A stretch of DNA of 64,000 nt. It comes from Tannerellaceae bacterium (GTDB lineage Bacteria; Bacteroidota; Bacteroidia; Bacteroidales; Tannerellaceae). Below the pieces are notes generated by a model that made no database searches, was not told where the DNA came from, and saw only the letters and a program-made list of their open reading frames with translations. A program made the position numbers and the translations under genes. Shown in pieces: positions 10,488 to 20,788 of the stretch. Location: NCBI GenBank assembly GCA_021203545.1, contig JAJQAZ010000130.1, forward strand, positions 1 to 64,000, written 5' to 3'. The first letter of the stretch is position 1, and each line of letters starts with the position of its first letter.

Positions 10488-10493
10488 ATACCG

Positions 10494-11752
10494 ATGAAAA
10501 GGATATTTTATTCATTTTTGTTTTTATTAGCCATTAATCTGTTCCCCGCGAAAGCGGGGATCGCAGGAGATCTGTCGTTTTCGCTTATAAAAACAAAAGA
10601 AAACGCCTGTTCCTCTGCGGTCCCCGGTCAGGCCGGGGAACAATTGGGTGACTTATCTTATATACAAAAGGCGGAAGAGATGCTCCGGTTGGTGTGGCAA
10701 AACTACCGTGTACATGAATATGGCCTGTTTTCGGAACATTATCCAAGTAGCTACAAACCGGATTGAATTATTTTCAGGATACGACCCGTGTGGCACAGGA
10801 AACATCTTACCTGTGGCCTATGAGTGGGGTGTTCTCTTCGGTTGTGTTGCTGGCAGAGATCAAACCGGATCTCTATAAGGCGTATCTGGATTCGATGGTT
10901 ACCGCTGTAGAGATGTATTACGATGATACACGTTCGCCGGCAGGTTACCAGGCTTATCCTGTACAGTTCGGAACAGTAGACCGCTATTATGATGATAACG
11001 GTTTGGTTGGAATTGATTATATCGATGCGTACCAGGTTACCGGAAATTCTCTGTATCTTGCCAAAGCACGGGAAGTAATGACTTTTATCATGAGTGGCTG
11101 GTGGGACGAATGGGACGGAGGTGTGTCGTGGCTGGAAGGACATAAAGATTAGAAACCGGCCTGTTCAAACGGTAAAGCAACTGTTTTGGCGTTAAAGTTA
11201 TATGAAGCAACGAAAGAACCTTTTTACCTGGAACAAGGGATCCGGTTTTATAACTGGATGATGAAATACCTCCGGGACGATTCGCTGAATATTATCTGGA
11301 ACTCGTGGCTTACGGAAAAAGGAGAGGTACAGAAACATCCTTATACGTATAATACCGGAACAATGATCCAGTCTGCCGTACGGCTATACCGGATGACGGG
11401 TGAAGAAAAATATTTGCAGGATGCGAAAGCAATGGCACAGGGCAGTTATGATTTTTATGTAAAGTATACCACGGAGGGGGTTCCTTACATCGCGGATTTG
11501 CCGTGGTTCGTGATTGTATTGTTACGTGGCTATCAGGAGTTATATGAAATAGATGGGGATTCAAAATATGTGGATGCCATTATTGACAGTGGCGACTGGG
11601 CGTGGCTGCATGCCCGGGATGATTCCGGCCTGATTTATAATGACTGGACCGGCCGTGCTGACGAAAAACAACAACCTAAATGGTTACTGGATGAATCCTG
11701 TATGATTGAATTATATATCCGTGCAGCAATGATCAAGAACAATAAATACTAA
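10494..11752 (+). pseudogene. GH76 endo-alpha-1,6-mannanase B, frameshift plus in-frame TAG
   Basis: A second GH76 gene, 7 bases after the first. It has a signal peptide (FYSFLFLLAINLFPAKAG), an unusual low-similarity stretch to about residue 55, then the barrel domain with SYLWPMSGVFSSVVLL and the Asp pair in VDRYYDDNGLVGIDYIDAY. Two lesions are visible. Near 10763, SSYKPD runs into TGA and the downstream frame LNYFQDTTRVAQ is reached only with one more base (GATTG against probable GATTTG). At 11150-11152, TAG replaces a probable CAG in GHKD-x-KPACSNGKATVLAL. After this the frame is open to 11752. The original protein would be about 420 residues. Two independent lesions make loss of function likely. 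Confidence 0.82.
10543..10639 (+). repeat. Two GC-rich palindromes inside the N-terminal coding part of GH76 B
   Basis: TCCCCGC-GAAA-GCGGGGA at 10543-10560 and TCCCCGG-TCAGG-CCGGGGA at 10621-10639. The arms share TCCCCG and CGGGGA and are far richer in GC than the surroundings. They bracket a stretch of about 60 bases with no counterpart in the GH76 fold, as if a palindromic element had inserted after the signal peptide. Confidence 0.6.
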
Positions 11753-11756
11753 TTAT

Positions 11757-14129
11757 ATGATAAAGAATGTACTTAAATTTTGTCTGGGAGCTTTTTTAAT
11801 AACAGGTTGTAATACAACTAACGGACAACCTGATCTGAAGCAATATGTAAACCCTAATCTGGGAACTGTTCATAGTCGCTGGTTCTTCTACACCCCGGCT
11901 GCTGAACCTTTTGGTATGGCGAAACTGGGCGCTTCTACGAATGGTAGTTATGGAAATGAACAAGGTTGGGAGGCTATCGGATATGAGGATGGTCATACCT
12001 CCATTGAGGGGTTCCCTTGTTTTCATGAATTCCAGGTTGGCGGTGTAATGTTAATGCCTACAACCGGAGAGATTCGTACTATACCCGGTACATTGGAAAA
12101 TCCGGCAGAAGGCTACCGGTCTACTTTCGATAAAAAGGATGAATATGCTACAGCCGGTTATTATTCGGTTCGTTTAAAAGATTATGATGTTAAGGCTGAA
12201 CTAACCGCTACTACCCGTGTCGGTTTCCAGCGATATACTTTTCCGGCTTCCGGTCAATCCAATATTATTTTTGATATTGGTTCCCGTTTGGGAGAAAGCG
12301 GACCTATTCGTGACGCATGGGTAAAAGTTACTGATAACCATATTGTGGAAGGATATGTAATAACGGAACCTACCTATGTGGATAAATACCAGAAGGGGGC
12401 TACTGTTAATATGTATTTCTATGCTATAACAGATAAGAAAGCTGACCGTGTAGGTACCTTCATCCGCGGACAGGAAGTAAAAAACAGTACGGAACAAAAA
12501 GGAGTAGGTTCTGCTGCTGTATTGAGTTATCAAACAAAAGAGGGAGAGTAGATAGAAGTAAAGTTGGGCCTCTCTTATACATCTGTAGAGAATGCGAAGT
12601 TAAATCTGGAAACGGAAGCTGCCCATCTTGATTTTAATGCCGCTCTGAAACAGAATGCAAAAAAATGGGATGATGCCCTGGGACGTATTACTGTAAGCGG
12701 AGGAACTGAAAGTAGCCGTATTAAATTTTATACAGGCCTTTACCATGCTGTTTTAGGAAGAGGTGTCGCAAGTGATGTAAACGGAGCCTATCCTAAAAAT
12801 GATGGTACAATAGGCCGGATACCAACCGGAAATGATGGTAAGCCTTTATATAATCATTATAACACGGATGCTTTCTGGGGTAGTTACTGGAATCTGACTC
12901 AACTATGGGCGATTGCTTACCCGGAGTATTATAATGATTTAATTAATAGCCAGCTTCTTATTTATAAAGATGCGGGATGGTTAGGTGATGGCATTGCTGC
13001 CAGTAAATATGTATCAGGAGTAGGAACTAATATGACAAGCATTGTTTTTGCTGCTGCCTACAATTATGGATTAAGAGGGTTTGATATTGAAGAGGCCTAT
13101 CAGGCTGCATTAAAAAATGAAATAGGATACGAAAGCCGTATTGAAGGTGCCGGGAAGATGGATGTGGGGCAATTTGTAAAACTTGGATATTCTCCTTATG
13201 AAAACTCTGTATTTTATGGAAGTCATCCGGAGGGTTCCACTTTTTCAGCTTCCCATACATTGGAATATAGTTTCAGTTCATATGCTGTAGCACAGTGGGC
13301 CAAACAATTAGGAAAAGAAAAAGAATATGAGCAATTGATGTGGCTTTCTAAAGGATGGGAGAGGTTGTTTGATCCTGAAACAGAATTGATACGTCCCCGT
13401 CTCCCAAATGGCGAATTTATCGATAATTTTGATCCTTTCGAGTCCTGGCGTGGATTCCAGGAAGGAAATGCAATTCAATATACTTTCTTTGTTCCACAGG
13501 ATCCCGATGCATTGATAAATAAAATCGGACAAGATAAATTTAATAACCGGTTAGATTCTATTTTCCTTGTAGCCCGTGAGAATCTGTTTGGCGGCGGGAA
13601 AGAAGTACATGCGTTTGCCGGTATAACCAGTCCTTATAATCATGGAAATCAACCCAATCTTCATATTTCCTGGTTTTTTAATTTCTCCGGGAAGCCTTAT
13701 CTGACCCAGAAGTGGACCCGGGTAATTTGCAATGAGTTTTACGGAACGGATGGCGAACATGGCTATGGATTCGGTCAGGACGAAGACCAGGGACAATTAG
13801 GATCGTGGTATGTAATGGCAGCAATGGGATTGTTTGATTTGCAGGGAGGTACCAGTGCTAAACCAACCTTCCAGATTGGTAGTCCGCAGTTTGATAAGAT
13901 AGAGATTCGTCGTCCGTCAGGAAACAGTTGGACCACATTTACCATAGAAACCGAAAACAATGGCCCGGATGCGTATTATATACAAGCAGCCGAATTCAAC
14001 GGAAAACCTTTAAATAATAACTGGCTATACAGTCAGGATGTGTTTAAAGACGGGACGTTGCGGTTGAAAATGGGTAATACTCCCCACCTTACCTGGGGAA
14101 CGGTAACTACACCACCCTACACAAAATAA
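11757..14129 (+). pseudogene. GH92 alpha-mannosidase with in-frame TAG
   Basis: GH92 enzymes are calcium-dependent exo-alpha-mannosidases that release mannose from mannan side chains or N-glycans. The sequence has a lipoprotein signal (GAFLITGCNTT), the N-terminal beta-sandwich (YVNPNLGTVHSRWFFYTPAAEPFGMAKLG), and the catalytic domain with GNQPNLHISWFFNFSGKPY and the acidic motif GQDEDQGQLGSWYVMAAMGL. TAG at 12549-12551 interrupts TKEGE-x-IEVKLGLSYTSVENA, where family context suggests Gln, so CAG to TAG. The frame then runs unbroken to TAA at 14129. Full length would be about 790 residues. It closes the PUL operon; a strong terminator follows at 14154. Confidence 0.87.
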
Positions 14130-14153
14130 AAACAAGATATAATCCTTTATTTT

Positions 14154-14184
14154 AGGTGCAAACATTCCCGTTTGCACCTTTTTT
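14154..14184 (+). terminator. Rho-independent terminator after the first mannan PUL
   Basis: Perfect 10-bp stem AGGTGCAAAC/GTTTGCACCT with a 6-base loop, followed by TTTTT, 25 bases after the GH92 stop. Confidence 0.9.
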
Positions 14185-14447
14185 ATGGTTGATAATTAAC
14201 AGAAAGTCGATAAGATACAATAATATATCGATAAAGGATAAAATAAAAAATCAGACTGGTATTTATTTTTGTCCGGTAGATAATTATAAATAAATGTTTA
14301 ATTAAAAATGATGCCTATGAAAATGACTTAGTTAGCCTTTATATAGGAGTATTCCTGAATAATCCTATTTTTCAGTAGTTTTTCTCAGATATTGAGTGAA
14401 AACCAACTCATCAAAATCTAATATTTATTTAATCCTTTAAAATTATT
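14185..14447 (+). other. AT-rich leader/intergenic region before susC-2
   Basis: No gene of convincing size is visible. A convincing TAnnTTTG promoter with matching upstream TTTG was not found, so how the downstream SusC/SusD pair is transcribed is not clear from the sequence. Confidence 0.4.
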
Positions 14448-17438
14448 ATGATGTTAAAAACAAAAGCCAGAGGCAAAAGTGCAACATTGAGGTCAATGTT
14501 GCTTGCACTATTCCTGTTGAATAGTGCAATAGGGTTTACACAAAATCTTACTGTGACCGGTGTTGTGTACGACAACACCGGTGAATCACTGATTGGTGTA
14601 AACGTTGTTGAAAAGGGAACTACGAATGGAATTATTACCGGTATTAATGGTGATTTTACATTGGATGTAGAAAGAGGAAAAACACTTGTATTTTCTTATA
14701 TTGGTTATGAAACTCAGGAAATCGTTGTGAGCCAAAATGTTATTAACGTAACGTTACAGGACGATACACAAAGACTGGAGGAGGTTGTTGTTGTTGGGTA
14801 TGGTAAAATGTCGCGTAAGGATTTGACGAGTTCAATTACCACTATTAAAGCGGACGATTTGAATAAAGGGGGTGTTTATACTTCGCCTGGCCAGATGCTT
14901 CAGGGTAAGGTTCCGGGATTATCCATTACAACAAGTAGTAATCCTACTTCTTCGCCTTCAGTTACTTTGCGTGGAGCTTCTACCTTTCGTGACGGAACCG
15001 CACAGGAACCTTATTATGTGATAGATGGTATTCCGGGAGCCTCTATTTCGCTGGTTGCACCGGATGATATTGAAAGTATTGACGTACTCAGGGATGCTTC
15101 TGCTACTGCCATTTATGGATCAAAAGCAGCGAATGGGGTAATCATCGTTACTACCAAACGGGGTAAAAAAGGTGGTACGAATGTATCTTATAACGCTTAT
15201 CTGGCCATTGACCAGGTAACAAAACGGTGGGATGTGTTGAATGCCGCTCAGCATCGTAAATTGCTGGATGATAACGGTCTTGTATTGGCTTCGAGCAACT
15301 ATATTAATGATACGACTGATACAAACTGGCAGGACGAAGTACAACGTACTGGTGTGTCTCATAATCATAATGTATCTGTTTCGGGTGGTTCAGAAAAAAC
15401 TACTTATTCGGCCAGCCTGAACTATTTGAAGAATGAAGGAGTTATTAAAGAATCTAATCTTGATAGAACTATTGCCCGTGCAACGTTAAATACCAAAGTA
15501 TTAAACGACCGTTTGGATTTAGGGTTTAACCTGAATGCAAGTATAACTAACAGTAAATATATACAGAATGGCAAAGACGGATTGAGTGTTTTGGATGCAA
15601 TGACTTATTACCTGCCTGAATCACCCGTATATAATACAGACGGATCCTATTTTGAAAACCTGGATAACTCCCAGTATTATAATCCGGTTGCCCTGCTTTA
15701 CCAGAATTCGGATGATGTACGCCGTAAACGTTTGCAGGGAGTTGGTACAGCCACTTTGCATGTTATTCCGGAGGGATTAACTTTATCGGCTAACTTCTCT
15801 TACCAGAGTGATACTGAGAATATCAGCCGTTATAATGATATTGAATCTACTGTAAAACGTAATGTAGGAGGTTATGCCCTTCGATATACCCGGGAAGATA
15901 TCCAGAAAAACCTGGAAATATATGCCAATTATGATAAAATATTTAATAATGTTCATAAAGTAGGTCTTATGGCAGGATACTCCTGGCAGGAAGATAATAC
16001 GGGCGATGGTTTCCAGAGTACCGACCAGGCATTTTCGTCGGATGCTTTGGAATATTACGGATTAGGTACCGGAAGCTATGAAGGGCGTATTGATTATGGC
16101 GATATTTCATACAAGACGTTACGTATGATATCGTTTTTCGGACGTGTAAATTATTCGTTTAATAGCAAATACATCTTCCAGGCAACCATTCGCCGGGACG
16201 GGTCTTCTGCGTTTGGTAAAAATAATCGCTGTGGATCGTTTCCTTCCGGTTCTTTTGCCTGGAGAATGAGTGAGGAGTCTTTTATTAAAAACCTGAATGT
16301 ATTCAGTGACCTGAAGTTTCGCCTTGGTTATGGTGTAAGTGGTAACAGCCTTGGTTTTGACCCGTATACATCCAGAGTGAGCTATGGTAAATCAGGCACA
16401 TTTATTAACTCAAACGGTGAAACCGTTAGTGCGATCGGAGCAACACGTAATGCCAATCCGGACCTGAAATGGGAGCGTACCTCTATGTTTAACGTAGGGT
16501 TTGACTTGGGCTTCTTTAATAACAGGTTAACAGCTACTGTAGAATACTACAATAAGAAAACAACTGATTTGATCGCGGATTACGAAGTACCTACCACTTC
16601 TTACCTGGTATCGTGGCTAACAACAAACGTGGGTGAAATCAGCAATAAAGGGGTTGAATTGCAGATCAATGCTACTCCTGTTATGTCAAAGAATTTCATG
16701 TGGGAAACCTCATTGAATCTTTCGCACAATAAGAATGAAGTAATCAGTATTTCCAATGATCAGTTTACGAAAGATTATTTTGATAAAGCCGAGTTGAATG
16801 CACCGGGACAAACCGGAGCCAGACAACAAAGAATCCAGGAAGGCAAACCATTGGGTTCGTTCTATACCTATAAATGGGCCGGTTATAATGAAAATGGCGT
16901 TTCCCAGTTTTATACCAAAGACGGAGAAGTTACTCTTACTCCTGAAATAAGTGACGATTATCGCTTCTGGACAGGTTCCGCACAACCTAAATTGAATCTG
17001 GGCTGGAACAATACGTTCAATTATAAAAATTGGTCGGCAACAGTCTTTGTGACCGGTGTATTTGGAAATAAAGTACTAAATGCCAGCCGTGCCAGCCTTA
17101 GCCGTATGGGAGCGATCACTTACAGGAATGTGCTGGCCAGCACTCTTGAAACAGAAAATGTAGGAGATTATAACTCGCATATACTATCGGACCGTTATAT
17201 AGAGAAAGGGGATTATCTGCGGCTTTCAACTTTATCTGTAGGCTATACATTCAAGCGGTTTAGTAACTATATTCAGAACTTACGTGTATATGCATCATGC
17301 AACAATGTGTTTGTAATAACAGGCTATAAAGGGCTTGACCCGGAAGTGAACCTGGGTGGTACTGAGCCTGGAATCGATAACAGGGATTTTTATCCTAAAA
17401 CCCGGACATTTATGTTTGGTATGAGTGTAACTTTTTAA
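14448..17438 (+). CDS. SusC-type TonB-dependent transporter (SusC-2)
   Basis: A 996-residue outer-membrane transporter. Signal peptide ends near GFTQ (residues about 26-29), carboxypeptidase-like domain (LTVTGVVYDNTGESLIGVNV), TonB box EEVVVVGYG, plug domain with YYVIDGIPG and SIDVLRDASATAIYGSKAANGVIIVTTKRG, then the 22-strand barrel ending in FMFGMSVTF. No N-terminal STN domain, so it is not of the sigma/anti-sigma type. It is closely similar along its whole length to the SusC at 46542, so the two SusC/SusD pairs are paralogous duplicates. No degradative enzyme is attached; its SusD lies 24 bases downstream. The frame is fully open over 3 kb. The glycan is unknown. Confidence 0.95.
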   Translation: MMLKTKARGKSATLRSMLLALFLLNSAIGFTQNLTVTGVVYDNTGESLIGVNVVEKGTTNGIITGINGDFTLDVERGKTLVFSYIGYETQEIVVSQNVINVTLQDDTQRLEEVVVVGYGKMSRKDLTSSITTIKADDLNKGGVYTSPGQMLQGKVPGLSITTSSNPTSSPSVTLRGASTFRDGTAQEPYYVIDGIPGASISLVAPDDIESIDVLRDASATAIYGSKAANGVIIVTTKRGKKGGTNVSYNAYLAIDQVTKRWDVLNAAQHRKLLDDNGLVLASSNYINDTTDTNWQDEVQRTGVSHNHNVSVSGGSEKTTYSASLNYLKNEGVIKESNLDRTIARATLNTKVLNDRLDLGFNLNASITNSKYIQNGKDGLSVLDAMTYYLPESPVYNTDGSYFENLDNSQYYNPVALLYQNSDDVRRKRLQGVGTATLHVIPEGLTLSANFSYQSDTENISRYNDIESTVKRNVGGYALRYTREDIQKNLEIYANYDKIFNNVHKVGLMAGYSWQEDNTGDGFQSTDQAFSSDALEYYGLGTGSYEGRIDYGDISYKTLRMISFFGRVNYSFNSKYIFQATIRRDGSSAFGKNNRCGSFPSGSFAWRMSEESFIKNLNVFSDLKFRLGYGVSGNSLGFDPYTSRVSYGKSGTFINSNGETVSAIGATRNANPDLKWERTSMFNVGFDLGFFNNRLTATVEYYNKKTTDLIADYEVPTTSYLVSWLTTNVGEISNKGVELQINATPVMSKNFMWETSLNLSHNKNEVISISNDQFTKDYFDKAELNAPGQTGARQQRIQEGKPLGSFYTYKWAGYNENGVSQFYTKDGEVTLTPEISDDYRFWTGSAQPKLNLGWNNTFNYKNWSATVFVTGVFGNKVLNASRASLSRMGAITYRNVLASTLETENVGDYNSHILSDRYIEKGDYLRLSTLSVGYTFKRFSNYIQNLRVYASCNNVFVITGYKGLDPEVNLGGTEPGIDNRDFYPKTRTFMFGMSVTF
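14481..14582 (+). promoter_or_regulatory. Three consecutive inverted repeats in the 5' coding part of susC-2
   Basis: Hairpin 1 spans 14481-14502: arms GCAACATTGA and TCAATGTTGC around GG. Hairpin 2 spans 14503-14529: 11-base arms TTGCACTATTC and GAATAGTGCAA around CTGTT. Hairpin 3 spans 14556-14582: 11-base arms ACCGGTGTTGT and ACAACACCGGT around GTACG. All are perfect. Hairpins 1 and 2 abut and hairpin 3 starts 26 bases later. They occupy codons about 12-45, over the signal peptide and start of the mature protein. Confidence 0.85.
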
Positions 17439-17462
17439 TGAAATAGTAAATAAATGGTCTTT

Positions 17463-19134
17463 ATGAAAACTACAATAAAAAAAATAGTACCTGCATTAGG
17501 CTTTGCATGCCTTTTGAGTTGTACGGATTTGGATGTGGATATGAAATCCGAATTTACAGAAGATAATTTCCCCGTAACACAGGCTGATATGGAGGCTGTT
17601 TGCGGACCGGCTTATTCCGGATTTAAATCTGCATATGGAAGAAACTTCTGGTTGATGGTTACCACTACTACCGACAAAGCGTTGATGGTAACAAACGATA
17701 ATAACTGGTACGACAGTGGTTACTACGGAGAGTTTGCCCTCCATACCTATAAAGCCGATAACTCCATGACGACCGGCTCTTTTGAAAGTTTGTACGGATG
17801 TATATTCACCTGTAACCAGATTCTGTCTATTCTGGAAAATGCTCCGGAAACAGAGTATAGAACCCAGGCAATGGCCGAGGTCAGAGCAATGAGAGCCCTC
17901 TATCATTTCTGGGCTACCGATAATTTTGGCGCTGTTCCTATCATAGACCGGTTTGGCATTGATTCTCCGGAACGCTCTCCACGTTTGGATGTTGTGGAAT
18001 TTATCGAAAAAGAACTACAGGAGATTATGCCGGATTTAACTACAACAGTTAATAATACAACATACGGTAAACCCACACAGTATATGGCCAAAGCTCTTTT
18101 AGCCAAACTGTATCTTAACTGGGGTGTTTATGCAACAGCCGATGTTGCACTTTATGATCCTACTACTTCAACCAATACTCATCTGAACGATGTGGTGGCT
18201 ATGTGCGACGAGATTATAAAAAGTGGTTTGTATGATCTGAGTGATGACTGGCTGGAGAAATTTAAATCCAACAATGGACCTCATATAAAGGATTTTATTT
18301 TTGCATTTCCTTATAACTGGGCATATACCGACGGAAATATTCACTCCCGTTTCTGGGGACATAAATTCTTTGAGTATACATTTGGTATGAATAAAAAACC
18401 CAGTGGGCTGTTGCGTGCTGTACCTGAATTTGTTGATAAATATAATCTGGAAGGTGATGTTCGAAATAATATCTGGCGTGGTGGTAAGCAATATTATGAA
18501 AATACTACAGAACCGTATATTGTTAATTTGTCAAACGCTACATTAGATAAATATTATAACGGACCGGATCCAAACGGAATGGTTGACTGGCATTTTGAAT
18601 TGACCAAAGAATTAGTGATCCGGGGTGAAAATGCGGCAGAGATTGCCGAAAATATCCGGCAACTGAACCTTGGTAATGATGAATTAGGCTTGGCCATGGG
18701 ATACCGGAATATGAAATTTTATCCTACCGTAGAAAGTACGGAATACGATCAGGATAATGATATACCTATCTTCCGTTATGCAGATATCCTGATGATGAAA
18801 GCAGAGGCAATTCTTCGTGGTGCCACAGCCACGTTGGGTGATACTCCGGAATCTCTGGTAAACCAGATCCGGGAGTGTGCAAAAGCTCCTTTTGTAGATC
18901 GTATGGATCTGGATGAATTACTCGACGAGCGTGCAAGAGAGTTTGCCGATGAATATTGGCGCCGGAATGACCTGATTCGTTTTGGTAAATATGAAGAAGA
19001 CTGGGGGTTGAAAAAAAGCAGAATTAGGAACATCCAATACTGAGAAATATCGCCGTATCTTCCCGGTACCTTATTCATTCATGCAATTAAATCCCACCTG
19101 GACACAGAATCCCGGATATGGTAACAGTAATTAA
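17463..19134 (+). pseudogene. SusD-type lipoprotein with C-terminal frameshift
   Basis: Partner of SusC-2. SPII signal (GFACLLSCTDLDVD), TPR-like helices (EVRAMRALYHFWATDNFGAVPI), and the conserved IFRYADILMMKAEAILRGATA and LDERAREFADEYWRRNDLIRFGKYEEDWG motifs. After this the frame ends early in KKSRIRNIQY-stop at 19043. Removing one A from the run of seven at 19011-19017 restores KKAELGTSNTEKYRRIFPVPYSF and a canonical SusD end (QLNPTWTQNPGYGNSN) with TAA at 19132-19134, so about 30 terminal residues are lost or altered. Such a short change might still leave a folded protein. The start is set at the ATG at 17463 to give a standard lipoprotein signal; an in-frame ATG lies at 17454. Confidence 0.85.
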
Positions 19135-19190
19135 TTTATACTAAAACCACTAAAGAATTTTAATCCCTGACCTGATCCGGGATCACAGCG

Positions 19191-19238
19191 GTACTAACGG
19201 TAATCGTATAATAAACGATGCATGCCGTTAGTACTTTT
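19191..19238 (+). terminator. Probable terminator after the SusC-2/SusD pair
   Basis: Outer arms GTACTAACGG (19191-19200) and CCGTTAGTAC (19225-19234) are perfect and enclose a smaller ATCGT/ACGAT stem; TTTT follows. Confidence 0.7.
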
Positions 19239-19245
19239 GTGGTTC

Positions 19246-19278
19246 CGGATCATTTATCTGATGTTTTTTCTATCTTTG
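19246..19278 (+). promoter_or_regulatory. Bacteroidota-type promoter of the DUF4271-hemD operon
   Basis: TTTG at 19246-19249 and TATCTTTG at 19271-19278, matching the -33 TTTG and -7 TAnnTTTG pattern with 21-base spacing. The first gene starts 26 bases downstream. Confidence 0.75.
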
Positions 19279-19304
19279 TAGACCCAAAAAGAGAGATCAG
19301 ATAA

Positions 19305-20021
19305 ATGCAGGAATATATTGGAATACCATTGGATGAAGGTCAGCTGGCAGAGGATGTCATGTTATTATTGCTTTTAGGGCTGTTTTTGACTTTTTCAGTG
19401 GTATTTCGTACCAATATAAACCTTTTCTATAAAATGATCAAGGATATCTGGCAGGTAAAAGAACGGCAGAACCTGTTCGAAAATATTTCCGGAAACGAGT
19501 TTTTCTATGATAATTTTATGACTTTCCAGACCTTGTTTCTTTCTGCGGTTTCTCTCTTTTCTATTGCCCGTTTGTCCGGATTCCTGACTTACACAGACCT
19601 GTCGGTGGCTGCTACGGGGTTTTTGCTGATCTTTCTTTTGGTATATCTATTATATGCCTTCAAGAAAATCAGTTACCGGGTACTGGGTTTTACTTTTGCC
19701 GGTAAAGAGAAATTCCGGCTTTGGAAAACCAATTACCATGCCATTATGCGTACATTTGGAATAACTCTTTATATACCTGTCTGTCTGATGGTTTTTATTG
19801 ATAACCAATATCTCCTCCCGGTAATTTTGTTCGTGTTTTTATATTTTTTGTGTCGTTTTGTAATACTTTATAAGTCTATAGGGATATTTTTAAATAAAAA
19901 GCATGGTTTTTTCTATATAAATCTGTACCTTTGCGGCCTGGAAATACTGCTTTTGGCATTATTGTACCAGGCAAGCATTTATTTGTATAACTTTATCGAG
20001 GCTAGTGCTATATGGCATTAA
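19305..20021 (+). CDS. DUF4271-type integral membrane protein
   Basis: A 238-residue protein with about six hydrophobic segments (first at residues about 17-37). Length, topology and position directly before uroporphyrinogen-III synthase match the Bacteroidales DUF4271 family, of unknown function. It overlaps the next gene by 10 bases, indicating translational coupling. The frame is intact. The family call leans on gene order, as the sequence has no catalytic motif that I can name. Confidence 0.7.
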   Translation: MQEYIGIPLDEGQLAEDVMLLLLLGLFLTFSVVFRTNINLFYKMIKDIWQVKERQNLFENISGNEFFYDNFMTFQTLFLSAVSLFSIARLSGFLTYTDLSVAATGFLLIFLLVYLLYAFKKISYRVLGFTFAGKEKFRLWKTNYHAIMRTFGITLYIPVCLMVFIDNQYLLPVILFVFLYFLCRFVILYKSIGIFLNKKHGFFYINLYLCGLEILLLALLYQASIYLYNFIEASAIWH

Positions 20022-20788
20022 ATATCAAAAAATTACTGGTGTCACAACCGAAACCCGCATCTGGAAAATCTCCCTATTTCGATATTTCAGAAAAGTATGG
20101 GGTGGAAATTGACTTCAGACCGTTTATAAAAGTAGAAGGGGTAAGTGCAAAAGAATTCCGCCAGCAACGGATTTCTATATTGGATTATACCGCTATTGTT
20201 TTTACAGCACGGACAGCAATTGATCATTTTTTTCATCTGTGTGAAGAGTTAAGGGTAGCTATTCCCGAAACAATGAAGTACTTCTGTACAACCGAGGCGA
20301 TTGCCGTTTATCTGCAAAAGTATACGGTATACAGAAAACGTAAAATCTTTTTTACCCAAAACGGTACAGAAGAAGAGTTGGCTGTTATCATTGGTAAACA
20401 TGCCAAGGAAAAATATCTGATACCTGTTTCGGATGTACATAAAAAAGATGGACTCTTTCACCTGCTGGATGCAAAAAAGATCGATTATACGACGACTGTA
20501 ATGTATCGAACAGTGAGTAACGATTTCTCGGAAGATGAGAAATTCGATTACGATATGCTCCTGTTCTTTAGTCCTTCGGGAATTGCATCTTTGATGAAGA
20601 ATTTCCCGGATTTTCAACAGGAAGATATCCGGATCGGATGTTTTGGAGCCAAAACGGCTCAGGCTGTAAAAGAGGCCGGACTCCGTTTGGATGTGGAAGC
20701 TCCTTCGCCCGAAGCACCGTCCATGACAGCTGCTTTGGAACTATATCTGAAGAAAGAGCTTGCCAAAAGTAAAAAGAATGGTAAATAA
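20012..20788 (+). CDS. hemD: Uroporphyrinogen-III synthase
   Basis: Converts hydroxymethylbilane to uroporphyrinogen III in heme and corrinoid synthesis; cytoplasmic. At 258 residues it has the two-domain HemD pattern: N-terminal VSQPKPASGKSPYFD, the central DYTAIVFTARTAIDHFFHL segment, FFTQNGTEEELAVII, and the C-terminal DMLLFFSPSGIASLMKNF followed by IGCFGAKTAQAVKEAGL. The gene overlaps both neighbours (10 bases upstream, 11 downstream), so the block is a coupled operon. Confidence 0.9.
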   Translation: MALNIKKLLVSQPKPASGKSPYFDISEKYGVEIDFRPFIKVEGVSAKEFRQQRISILDYTAIVFTARTAIDHFFHLCEELRVAIPETMKYFCTTEAIAVYLQKYTVYRKRKIFFTQNGTEEELAVIIGKHAKEKYLIPVSDVHKKDGLFHLLDAKKIDYTTTVMYRTVSNDFSEDEKFDYDMLLFFSPSGIASLMKNFPDFQQEDIRIGCFGAKTAQAVKEAGLRLDVEAPSPEAPSMTAALELYLKKELAKSKKNGK

